DNA of 8,669 nt, taken from NCBI GenBank assembly GCA_028822885.1, contig JAPKCP010000138.1:1-8669 (forward strand), written 5' to 3'. This DNA is from Yoonia sp. (GTDB lineage Bacteria > Pseudomonadota > Alphaproteobacteria > Rhodobacterales > Rhodobacteraceae). Below the pieces are notes generated by a model that was not told the DNA's origin, ran no database searches, and saw only the letters and a program-made list of their open reading frames with translations. The translations under genes and the position numbers were made by a program. Shown one piece after another: positions 1 to 7,168 of the stretch; positions within the stretch are counted from its first letter, which is position 1; each line of letters starts with the position of its first letter.

Positions 1-2270
1 GGTGCAGCAACCTCCTCAGAAACAGGCGCACCTTCTTCAGTCGCAGCATCTACAGGCTGCGCTTCACCAGTTTGGCTCTCACCATTCTGATTTTCGTCAT
101 TCTGATTCTCACCGTTTCCGCCACCCCGACGACGACGACGCCGACGACGCTTACGCTTTGGCTGATCTTCTGTCGTGGCATCTGCGTCAGTATCCGCCGT
201 GACCTCAGCCTCAACGACCGCTTCAACTTCAACCTCAACTTCATCCTCGTCTTCATCGGTCATACCGAGAAGTTCGAGATCGTCGTCATCGTCCATCATC
301 ACCGAAGAGACGACAAAAGGGGCCGCTTCTGGCACAACACGTGTGGCAGTCTTGAACTTTTCAATCACGAAGTCGGGTGACGTCAATGTTGGATCACATT
401 CAATCCGCACAGACATACCGTGGCGCGTTTCAATATCACCGATATGCTCGCGTTTGCCGTTCATCAAGAAGTTGGCGATGGCGATAGGCGCACGCACGAG
501 AACCTCTTTAGACCGACCGCGCGTACCCTCTTCTTCTAAAGCGCGCAGGATCGAAAGTGCGACGTTGTCATCGGACCGCAGCAGACCCGTTCCCTGACAA
601 TGGGAACACATCGTCGTTGTCGCCTCAAGCATACCTGGACGCAAACGCTGACGGGACATTTCCATCAGACCAAAGCCAGAAATCCGGCCGACCTGAATAC
701 GAGCACGATCCGTCTTTAACTTGTCTTTCATCCGCTTTTCTACGGACACGTTATTGCGACGTTCATCCATGTCGATAAAGTCGATAACGATTAGGCCAGC
801 AAGGTCACGCAAGCGCAACTGGCGGGCAACTTCATCAGCGGCCTCAAGGTTCGTCTTAAGTGCTGTCTGCTCGATCGAGTTTTCTTTTGTGGCCCGACCA
901 GAGTTCACATCAATGGCGACAAGCGCCTCCGTAATCCCGATCACAATGTAGCCACCGGACGGCAACTGCACAGTCGGATTAAACATCCCACCAAGGTAAC
1001 CTTCGACCTGATAACGGGCATATAGCGGCAATTGCTCACCGTAATGCTTCACGTTTTTGGCGTGCGACGGCATGATCATTTTCATGAATGTCTTGGCTGT
1101 TCTATAGCCTTCTTCGCCGGCAACGATCACTTCATCGATGTCTTTGTTATAAAGATCACGGATCGAGCGTTTGATAAGATCGCCTTCCTCATAAATCTTC
1201 GCAGGTGCGATAGATTTCAGGGTCAGCTCGCGGATTTGTTCCCACATCCGTTGCAGGTATTCATAATCGCGTTTGATCTCAGCTTTGGTCCGCTGGGACC
1301 CAGCAGTCCGAATAATCAAACCAGCCCCGTCAGGAACGGTCATCGAATTCGCGATTTCTTTCAACTTCTTGCGGTCAGGCGCATTCGTGATCTTACGCGA
1401 AATACCACCACCACGCGCAGTGTTCGGCATTAGAACACAGTAACGACCAGCCAATGACAGGTATGTTGTCAGGGCAGCGCCCTTGTTGCCGCGTTCTTCT
1501 TTGACGACTTGGATCAGCAAAATTTGGCGGACCTTGACGACTTCTTGGATTTTGTAGCGCTTTGGACGTGGCTTACGCACAGGACGCACATCTTCGGTGT
1601 CATCTTCTTCAGCAACGCTTTCGATGCTGTCATCCTTGGACATGGCATCTTGGCCCAGCGGCGCGTCATCATCATCGTGATCGTCTTCGTCGGAGGCTTC
1701 TGCGACCTCAGCATCTTCAACGGATGCCTCTTCTGGAACAGCCTCAGCAATCGGCGTATCGACGTCTTCATCAGACGCAGGCGTCTCAACCGGTGTTTCA
1801 GAAACCATAACCATCGGAGAGGAGCCTTCTTCGCTCTCGTCCAGATCAATCGTTTCCATACCTGACACTTCGCCTGTCACGATCGCATCATCAGATGTCG
1901 CGTCAGCGGCCTTTGTACGGCTCCGACGGCGGCGTTTTGGTTTGTCTTCATCCTGCGCGTCGGCCTCAGCCTTCATGCTTTCAGCATAGGCCTTTTCCTC
2001 GGCCATTAAAGCCTCGCGGTCAGCGACAGGGATTTGGTAATAGTCAGGGTGGATTTCGGAGAAAGCGAGGAAACCGTGACGATTTCCGCCATAGTCCACA
2101 AACGCAGCCTGCAACGACGGTTCAACCCGTGTTACTTTGGCAAGGTATATGTTTCCAGCAAGCTGTCGCTTAAACTGGCTCTCGAAATCAAACTCCTCTA
2201 CTTTGTTTCCGTCTACGACAACAACGCGGGTTTCTTCCGCGTGTGTTGCATCTATTAGCATTTTCTTCAT
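1..2270 (-). CDS. rne: Ribonuclease E (RNase E), 3' end truncated by window edge
   Basis: Endoribonuclease that starts mRNA decay and processes rRNA and tRNA precursors. The frame is open from ATG at 2270 to the window edge, giving 756 residues with no stop. It begins MKKMLIDATHAEETRVVVVD, typical of the family. Visible parts: a split S1 domain; the 5'-phosphate sensor motif RTAG (R321, T322); catalytic aspartates D454 (AIDVNSG) and D497 (IVIDFIDM), 43 residues apart as in E. coli D303/D346; and the Zn-link CSHC (C555, C558). All these sit about 151 residues later than in E. coli. The shift is explained by an acidic, lysine/arginine-flanked insertion within S1 at roughly residues 85-235. After the catalytic core come an acidic stretch and an arginine tract (R708-R715) followed by GGGNG, probably RNA-binding and the start of the disordered degradosome scaffold. 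The ribosome site is weak (ACGGA before ATATT-ATG is the best candidate). Family identity is certain; the C-terminus is unseen. Confidence 0.97.
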   Translation of the reverse strand, partial: MKKMLIDATHAEETRVVVVDGNKVEEFDFESQFKRQLAGNIYLAKVTRVEPSLQAAFVDYGGNRHGFLAFSEIHPDYYQIPVADREALMAEEKAYAESMKAEADAQDEDKPKRRRRSRTKAADATSDDAIVTGEVSGMETIDLDESEEGSSPMVMVSETPVETPASDEDVDTPIAEAVPEEASVEDAEVAEASDEDDHDDDDAPLGQDAMSKDDSIESVAEEDDTEDVRPVRKPRPKRYKIQEVVKVRQILLIQVVKEERGNKGAALTTYLSLAGRYCVLMPNTARGGGISRKITNAPDRKKLKEIANSMTVPDGAGLIIRTAGSQRTKAEIKRDYEYLQRMWEQIRELTLKSIAPAKIYEEGDLIKRSIRDLYNKDIDEVIVAGEEGYRTAKTFMKMIMPSHAKNVKHYGEQLPLYARYQVEGYLGGMFNPTVQLPSGGYIVIGITEALVAIDVNSGRATKENSIEQTALKTNLEAADEVARQLRLRDLAGLIVIDFIDMDERRNNVSVEKRMKDKLKTDRARIQVGRISGFGLMEMSRQRLRPGMLEATTTMCSHCQGTGLLRSDDNVALSILRALEEEGTRGRSKEVLVRAPIAIANFLMNGKREHIGDIETRHGMSVRIECDPTLTSPDFVIEKFKTATRVVPEAAPFVVSSVMMDDDDDLELLGMTDEDEDEVEVEVEAVVEAEVTADTDADATTEDQPKRKRRRRRRRRGGGNGENQNDENQNGESQTGEAQPVDAATEEGAPVSEEVAA

Positions 2271-2550
2271 AATATCCGTTCGCACAGCACAACAAACTCT
2301 CTCCCGGGGGGGGATCCGTCCTTGCGCAATGTCTGATGTTGGCGATGTGCGCGCAAGGTTCGACGCGGCCCCTTAGGGCGCGTGCGTCGAAGCCTGTATT
2401 TGGCGCGCTTTGCATCGCGTTGATCTCCGGTATCGCGAAATCACGATACCCATTCATGGCCCATGCGGTTGATGTGATCTCTCGCCCAAGGCGTTATTTA
2501 TTGGCGTTTCCGCCATATCAGCTGATCAAAGCCCGGGGCGCTCTTGCCCC
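2271..2550 (-). promoter_or_regulatory. Structured 5' leader of rne with four inverted repeats
   Basis: Non-coding stretch upstream of rne. Read as rne mRNA it can form four hairpins: GGGGC/GCCCC with a 6-nt loop (2535-2550); TGGCG-GAAA-CGCCA, a perfect stem closed by a GNRA tetraloop (2502-2515); GGTATCG/CGATACC with an 8-nt loop (2429-2450); and TTCGACGC/GCGTCGAA enclosing GCCC/GGGC (2359-2391). A run of eight C (G on the plus strand, 2306-2313) lies about 36 nt before the start codon. None of the hairpins is followed by a U-run, so they do not look like terminators. In E. coli, RNase E controls its own mRNA through a structured 5' UTR; a similar role here is inference. I could not pick out a convincing promoter, so the true 5' end of the transcript is unknown. 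Confidence 0.55.
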
Positions 2551-2716
2551 ATCGACTTGTCAGAGAAACTCACCGGGGTCACAACGATCCATCTCGTGGC
2601 ACTCCCGTACTCCATACATAAGGTGTGACGCAGGCAAATTACAATCAGAAAGTATGATCTTACACGACAGAGCGATCTGCCAGAAAAAACAACCTAAAGA
2701 AATGTGAAGGTATTTA
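2551..2716. other. Intergenic region upstream of the small secreted protein gene
   Basis: No gene is visible here. Just before the ATG at 2717 is a good ribosome site, GAAGG, six bases from the start codon. A weak promoter-like pair, TTACAA (2639-2644) and TACACG (2661-2666) with 16 bases between, lies upstream, but its -10 is poor and I give it little weight. The rne promoter could also lie in or near this stretch on the opposite strand. Confidence 0.4.
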
Positions 2717-3025
2717 ATGAAACACATCGTCGTCGCTTGCAGTCTGATCGTCGCACCCGTCACGGCATTTGCAGGATGCAGCAACTTTGAAGATAATCTG
2801 GATGCGGCTCCCTCATTTCAAATTTGTTACGGTGATGTTTGCGACGTCACAGTGCAAGAATACGAGTGTGCAAACATCAATCGGTACCTTGCGGGATACG
2901 CAATCGGATGGTCAATTGAATGCACAGTAGGTGACGGCACCGAAGAGACATGTGTCTACTCTTGGCAGGGTCGAAAGATCGACCCCGCCAAAAATGATTT
3001 GATATCAATCACACCGATCAATTGA
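2717..3025 (+). CDS. Small exported cysteine-rich protein of unknown function
   Basis: A 102-residue protein I do not recognise. It starts with a clear signal peptide: K2-H3, a hydrophobic core at residues 4-18, and a signal peptidase I site AFA|G after A19. C21 follows in the context FAGC, which loosely resembles a lipoprotein box (Phe at -3 is unusual), so lipidation at C21 is a second possibility. The mature part has six cysteines (C21, C37, C42, C51, C69, C79), consistent with three disulfides in the periplasm or outside the cell. It is rich in acidic and aromatic residues and has no further membrane segment. The start is supported by GAAGG six bases upstream. The gene stands alone, divergent from rne and convergent with dctD (32 bases apart), with no terminator visible after it. 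The signal peptide, even cysteine number and ribosome site argue for a real gene. Confidence 0.75.
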   Translation: MKHIVVACSLIVAPVTAFAGCSNFEDNLDAAPSFQICYGDVCDVTVQEYECANINRYLAGYAIGWSIECTVGDGTEETCVYSWQGRKIDPAKNDLISITPIN

Positions 3026-3057
3026 TTGAATTTTAGCTATATAAATACGGTGTCGCC

Positions 3058-4398
3058 TTACGCGCCCGCCAGATAATCCGACCGCTGCAACCCATACTTC
3101 GCCATCTTCTCGTTCAACGTACGGCGCGGCAAACACAGCTCATCCATCACCGAGACGATAGACCCCTTATGACGGCGCATTGTGTTATCGAGCAGCATCC
3201 GTTCAAAGGCCTCAACAAACTCCTTTAGCGGCTTACCTTCGGTTGTCATGGCCGGTCTCACATCTTCGGAATCAGACATCAACAATGACGCAATTGACCC
3301 CGACCCGCGCCGGTTCTGCAGCACAGCCCGTTCAGCCACGTTGATCAATTGGCGAACATTGCCAGGCCAAGGGGCCTGCAACAATTGTGCCGCCTCTTGG
3401 GCAGTCACTTCTGGCGCATCACAGCCGTATTCATCTGCGAACTGTTCGCCCAGGCGCGTAAACAACGTCAGAATATCTTCGCCACGCTGACGCAAAGGTG
3501 GGACGTTTATGCGCAATGCCGCCAATCGGTAGAACAAGTCAGGCCGCAGAACGCTTTCACACGTCTTATCCTGTTCTTGCAGGTTACATATTGCAACAAT
3601 CCGCGTTTCAGCTGGGGTGCCCTGCTCATTAATTGCAGTCAGCAAGCGGGCTTGCAGCTTGTCAGATAACGTTTCCACGTCTTCCAAAACAAGTGTACCA
3701 CCGCGTGCAGATTCAATCGCGGGGATCGGCTCATCTTCCCCGGCCGGACCAAATAAACGACGGCCCAAAGAATCCTCATCGAAGGCAGAACACGCAATCA
3801 ACGAAAACGTCTTAGAGGCCCGTGCACCGACCGCATGCAGCGCATGTGCAACAAGCGTCTTGCCAGTGCCAGTTTCGCCTTCAATCAGGACGTGACCATC
3901 AGCCTGCCCCAGATCAAGGATGTCCTCTTTCAAACGCTCCATCACAGGTGACTGACCGATCAGCTTCTTGATAATCGCTGTGCCGTCAGACAGTTCACGC
4001 CGCAAAGCCCGGTTATCCAACGTCAAACGACGGGCAGTCGTAGCCCGCTTCGCCAACTCCGTCATACGATCAGGATTAAATGGCTTCTCAAGAAAATCGA
4101 AAGCACCAACGCGCATTGCTTCAACAGCCATGGGAACATCCCCGTGGCCTGTAATCATGATCACGGGCAACGAACTGTCGACGCCCTTCAGTTTCTTGAG
4201 AAACTGCATCCCGTCCATACCCGGCATCTTTACGTCGCTCACAACTATGCCCGGAAAATCAGGGGACAGACCTTTCAGCGCATCCTCCGCACTCGCGTAT
4301 GTCTCAGTGTCGAACCCAGACAGCGCAAGCCACTGTGATATCGACTGCCGCATATCTTTTTCATCATCAACAATGGCAATCTTCATGGCCTTGTTCAT
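3058..4398 (-). CDS. dctD: DctD-like C4-dicarboxylate response regulator, lacking the GAFTGA loop
   Basis: Cytoplasmic NtrC-family response regulator of 446 residues, partner of DctB. The receiver domain (residues 6-120) has D11/D12, phosphoacceptor D55 (VVSDVKMPG), T83 and K105-P106. An AAA+ domain follows (about 147-370): Walker A GETGTGKT (174-181), arginine-finger region LFYRL (R291), and GNVRQL sensor II. A Fis-type helix-turn-helix is at the C-terminus (about 400-442). Two things are odd. After LFG (215-217) the GAFTGA loop that contacts sigma-54 is absent; the chain goes straight through PAGEDEPIP to GGTL. The Walker B, normally LDE, reads LED (238-240). So although it belongs to the 'sigma-54-dependent' family, it may not work with sigma-54; NtrC of Rhodobacter capsulatus is a known GAFTGA-less case acting with the housekeeping sigma. 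AAAGGA eight bases before the first ATG supports this start. The gene lies 21 bases after dctB, so they form an operon. Confidence 0.88.
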   Translation of the reverse strand: MNKAMKIAIVDDEKDMRQSISQWLALSGFDTETYASAEDALKGLSPDFPGIVVSDVKMPGMDGMQFLKKLKGVDSSLPVIMITGHGDVPMAVEAMRVGAFDFLEKPFNPDRMTELAKRATTARRLTLDNRALRRELSDGTAIIKKLIGQSPVMERLKEDILDLGQADGHVLIEGETGTGKTLVAHALHAVGARASKTFSLIACSAFDEDSLGRRLFGPAGEDEPIPAIESARGGTLVLEDVETLSDKLQARLLTAINEQGTPAETRIVAICNLQEQDKTCESVLRPDLFYRLAALRINVPPLRQRGEDILTLFTRLGEQFADEYGCDAPEVTAQEAAQLLQAPWPGNVRQLINVAERAVLQNRRGSGSIASLLMSDSEDVRPAMTTEGKPLKEFVEAFERMLLDNTMRRHKGSIVSVMDELCLPRRTLNEKMAKYGLQRSDYLAGA

Positions 4399-4419
4399 TG
4401 GAGTAATCCTTTTCTGGCC

Positions 4420-6171
4420 TTATTCTGCCGCAGCAGCCTGTTCTATGTAGATAGGCAGCTGCACTTCAAAAACAGCCCCCCCGGACACTGCATTGCGCGC
4501 AGTCAGCCGACCGCCTAGGTCGTTTACGATCCCAGACGAAATCGCAAGCCCTAAGCCAACGCCATCGCCGGGCTCTTTAGTGGTGTAAAACGGCTCAAAC
4601 AGCTCATCGAGGTTAACAATCCCTTGCCCGTTATCACGCACCGTTAGGCTGACTGTGTCACCAGCAGCCAGCAGGATTTCGATAGCCGGATCTTTGGATA
4701 GTTTCGTGGCATCCAATGCGTTTCGCAGCAGGTTAATAATCACCTGCTCCAAGCGCAGTCGATCCCCCATAATCATCACCGGACCTGATGGTAGCGTACG
4801 AGTGATATCAACTTGCCGGGTCTTTAACTGTGGTTCCATCATCGACAGCGCCGACGACACAGCAGCCCTTGTATCTACGGGTTCAAACGCATCCGCTCCC
4901 TTGCGCGCATACGATTTTAGCTGACGTGTTATCGCCCCCATCCGGTCTATCAAATCATCAATGCGTTGGAACGACGACATGGCCTCATCCGGGCGTTTGC
5001 GTTGCAGCAACAAACGCGCCCCAGCGAGGTATGTTTTCATTGCGGCAAGTGGTTGGTTCAACTCATGCGACACAGCCGCTGACATCTCACCCAAGGCTGC
5101 CAATTTCGATGATTGCGCAAGGGTCTGCTCGGCCACTTCGAGGGTTTTTTCTACCTTCTCACGCTCGGCAATTTCCCGCTGTAGTTGGGCGTTCAATGCG
5201 CGTAACTCTGCCGACTCGCGTTGAAAAAAGATCAGGCGTGATGCTGTCTTTCGGTTCGACATCCAGAACAGTAACGCCAAAAGAATTGCGAATCCCATCA
5301 CCTCAAGGGCAAGAACGCCGTTCACCTTTTCGCGTACAGAACTGTAGGTGGTAAAACTCACCATCCGCCAGCCTTGGAAAGGCACCCGAATTTCGCGTCG
5401 TAGGACAGCCACCCCACCAAGATACGTATCAACCGGCGGCGTTGACCAGTCTTGGGTCGCCTGCAACGCCCGCTGGATCGCAGAAGGCGCAGATTGGCGT
5501 GCCAACGCGTCTGCTTCCATCAATCCGCGCCAACGCGGCTCTGTGGACAAAATGATATCGCCCTGACTGGTGGTGACAAAAACAGCGTCCGAAACCCCGG
5601 CCCAACCGCGTTCCAACTTTGCCATGTCGACTTCAACGCTGATGACACCCAGCATTTCGCCGCCAGATTCAACTTTACGCGAATAAACAAAGACATATCC
5701 GCCCTGTTCACGCTCAGTGACTGAAAAGATAGTGACATTGCTGCGTTGGGCATTGACAAAATACGGCTCAGATTTGTGCGTTTCACCAATCTTGTTGCGG
5801 TCCGTCGCCGCAACCGTGCGTCCATCGCGATCCAACAACATCAAAGATGCCGCACCGATCTCATCCACAAACGACAGTAAACGCTGTGTCGACAATGAGT
5901 AATTGCGGTCCTGCAATGCAGTAATCAGTTCAGGATCACGGGCCAACAACTGCGGCACAATCGAGTTGCGCTGCAACTCACTCATTAGGCTCGCAACATA
6001 AAGCGTTAATCGAATTTCAGCACGCGTGGTTGTGCTTTCTGAGAATCGCTGCGTCAGAAGATTATTCGTAACAGAGATGACGACAACAGCTAGCAAACAC
6101 ACGCCCGCTACGACGATACGAAAGAACCATCGGTCCGGGCGTTTTGAATGCGAAGCAGCAGCCTGTGTCAT
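4420..6171 (-). CDS. dctB: DctB sensor histidine kinase for C4-dicarboxylates
   Basis: Membrane sensor kinase of 583 residues, predicted to detect dicarboxylates such as succinate, fumarate and malate in the periplasm and phosphorylate DctD. Order of parts: a short cytoplasmic N-terminus; a membrane segment at about 17-36; a periplasmic sensory region at about 40-282 of the double-Cache (PAS-like) type usual for DctB, including LLDRDGRTVAATDR and EPYF; a second membrane segment at about 285-304; a coiled-coil linker at about 315-355; then the kinase core. Catalytic motifs are intact: H369 in SHELNQPLAAMKTY, N484 (N box, LLRNALDAT), DNGQGI (513-518), FEPFYTTKE, and GVGLGLA (537-543). No Shine-Dalgarno sequence precedes the ATG, and a promoter candidate ends six bases before it. 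The dicarboxylate role is inferred from family resemblance; no transporter gene (dctA or dctPQM) lies in the window. Confidence 0.9.
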   Translation of the reverse strand: MTQAAASHSKRPDRWFFRIVVAGVCLLAVVVISVTNNLLTQRFSESTTTRAEIRLTLYVASLMSELQRNSIVPQLLARDPELITALQDRNYSLSTQRLLSFVDEIGAASLMLLDRDGRTVAATDRNKIGETHKSEPYFVNAQRSNVTIFSVTEREQGGYVFVYSRKVESGGEMLGVISVEVDMAKLERGWAGVSDAVFVTTSQGDIILSTEPRWRGLMEADALARQSAPSAIQRALQATQDWSTPPVDTYLGGVAVLRREIRVPFQGWRMVSFTTYSSVREKVNGVLALEVMGFAILLALLFWMSNRKTASRLIFFQRESAELRALNAQLQREIAEREKVEKTLEVAEQTLAQSSKLAALGEMSAAVSHELNQPLAAMKTYLAGARLLLQRKRPDEAMSSFQRIDDLIDRMGAITRQLKSYARKGADAFEPVDTRAAVSSALSMMEPQLKTRQVDITRTLPSGPVMIMGDRLRLEQVIINLLRNALDATKLSKDPAIEILLAAGDTVSLTVRDNGQGIVNLDELFEPFYTTKEPGDGVGLGLAISSGIVNDLGGRLTARNAVSGGAVFEVQLPIYIEQAAAAE

Positions 6172-6177
6172 CGTTTT

Positions 6178-6206
6178 ATGTTAAGCTGCGGCACAATGCG
6201 TCGCAA
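6178..6206 (-). promoter_or_regulatory. Candidate dctB promoter giving a leaderless mRNA
   Basis: On the minus strand TTGCGA (6206-6201) and TAACAT (6183-6178) are 17 bases apart, each matching the sigma-70 consensus at four of six positions. Exactly six bases (AAAACG) separate the -10 box from the dctB ATG, so the expected start of transcription is the A of the ATG. That fits the lack of a ribosome site. The prediction rests on sequence match alone. Confidence 0.45.
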
Positions 6207-6224
6207 GCATGACAAACGTCACGC
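6207..6224 (-). other. Inverted repeat over the purQ stop codon, beside the dctB -35
   Basis: On the minus strand GCGTGAC and GTCATGC can pair as seven base pairs (one G-T wobble) around a GTTT loop. It overlaps the purQ stop and directly abuts the candidate dctB -35 box. There is no T-run after it, so it is not a standard intrinsic terminator. It could be an mRNA 3'-end stabilising hairpin or an operator for dctB; it may also be chance. Confidence 0.3.
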
Positions 6225-6887
6225 GGCGGTCATCTGCCCAAGCAGGCTTGCAAACAACGCACGTCCGTCCGTACCACCGTGACCTACGTCTACTGCACGT
6301 TCAGGATGTGGCATCATGCCCAAAACCCGGCGATTGGCTGACAGAACGCCAGCAATATCCGCCACAGACCCGTTTGGATTGTTGTCATAGGTAAAGGCAA
6401 TCCGGTCTTCGGCCTGCAAAGCAGCAAGGGTTTCTGGATCAACGGTATAATTCCCGTCATGATGAGCAACCGGATATTGCACGATATCACCCTCTGCATA
6501 GCCGTCAGTAAACGCAGATGTCGTCGCAGCCACACGCAATCCAACCGTCTTGCACAGAAACTTGAGGCCGGCATTGCGCATCAACGCACCCGGCAACAAA
6601 CCAGTCTCAGTCAAAACCTGAAACCCGTTACATACACCAAGGGCATAGCCGCCACGTTCGACATGGGCGACAATAGCCTTTGACACGGGGCTTTGCGCGG
6701 CAATCGCGCCACAGCGCAGATAATCACCGAACGAAAAACCACCAGGAACAGCAACCAAATCGACGCCATCAGGCAAAGCAGCATCTTTGTGCCACACCAT
6801 GCTGACATCCGCACCCGCAGCCTTCAGCGCGACAGCCATATCCCGGTCACAATTAGAGCCCGGAAAAACGATTACGGCGGCGCGCAT
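6219..6887 (-). CDS. purQ: FGAM synthase subunit PurQ (glutaminase)
   Basis: Class I glutamine amidotransferase subunit of phosphoribosylformylglycinamidine synthase. It releases ammonia from glutamine for the PurL subunit in purine synthesis. The protein is 222 residues, normal for the stand-alone PurQ family. It starts MRAAVIVFPGSNCDRD, has the oxyanion segment VPGGFSFGDYLR (48-58), the nucleophile C86 in LGVCNGFQ, and the catalytic pair H194 and E196 in MPHPER. The frame is open 19 codons further upstream, but that stretch lies inside purS. The chosen ATG overlaps the purS stop by one base (TGATG) and has GAGG seven bases before it, which indicates translational coupling. It is the last gene of the pur cluster; 47 bases separate it from dctB. 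Confidence 0.96.
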   Translation of the reverse strand: MRAAVIVFPGSNCDRDMAVALKAAGADVSMVWHKDAALPDGVDLVAVPGGFSFGDYLRCGAIAAQSPVSKAIVAHVERGGYALGVCNGFQVLTETGLLPGALMRNAGLKFLCKTVGLRVAATTSAFTDGYAEGDIVQYPVAHHDGNYTVDPETLAALQAEDRIAFTYDNNPNGSVADIAGVLSANRRVLGMMPHPERAVDVGHGGTDGRALFASLLGQMTAA

Positions 6888-7117
6888 CAAAGAACCTCGA
6901 CGCGGTAGCTTTCGATCACGGTATTCGCGAGCAGCTTTTCGCACATCTCACCGATTGTGGCCTCAGTTGTGCCATCAGCCAACTCAAGCTCGATCACTTT
7001 ACCCTGCCGCACATCCTGTACACCATCAAACCCAAGCGAGCCCAAAGCATGCTTGACAGCCGCTCCTTGCGGATCCAGTACACCGGTCTTCAACATCACA
7101 TGCACACGGGCTTTCAT
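6887..7117 (-). CDS. purS: FGAM synthase subunit PurS
   Basis: Small structural subunit (76 residues) that bridges PurL and PurQ in the PurSQL form of FGAM synthase. Family features: MKARVHVMLKTGVLDPQG at the N-terminus, then ALGSLGFDGVQDVRQGKVIEL (split here by no gap) typical of the alpha/beta PurS fold, ending near IESYRVEVL. Length is normal for the family. AAAGGA seven bases before the ATG is a good ribosome site. The stop overlaps the purQ start, so PurS and PurQ are probably made in matched amounts. Purine regulation is expected, but no operator is evident in the 51-base gap after purC. Confidence 0.95.
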   Translation of the reverse strand: MKARVHVMLKTGVLDPQGAAVKHALGSLGFDGVQDVRQGKVIELELADGTTEATIGEMCEKLLANTVIESYRVEVL

Positions 7118-7168
7118 GGGCGGGTCCTTTGCAACTTCAGCTAGCCAAAAAACGCATTGGCACGGGGA

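Noticed and set aside
126..149. Triplet repeat on the plus strand, considered as a microsatellite.
   Set aside because: It encodes the arginine tract of RNase E using mixed CGT and CGG codons, so protein-level selection explains it.
2188..2457. Minus-strand open frame of 89 codons overlapping the start of rne.
   Set aside because: Out of frame with rne, very rich in Arg and Cys, with no plausible start signal; most likely a chance frame across the leader.
2336..2707. Plus-strand open frame of 123 codons between rne and the small exported protein gene.
   Set aside because: No ribosome site, it runs through the rne leader hairpins, its amino acid make-up is atypical, and it matches nothing I know.
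2968..2985. Perfect hairpin GGGTCGA-AAGA-TCGACCC near the end of the small exported protein gene, considered as a terminator.
   Set aside because: It lies inside the coding region and has no T-run after it.
4830..5354. Plus-strand open frame of 174 codons opposite dctB.
   Set aside because: Lies wholly antisense to the conserved DctB frame, has no ribosome site, and resembles no known protein.
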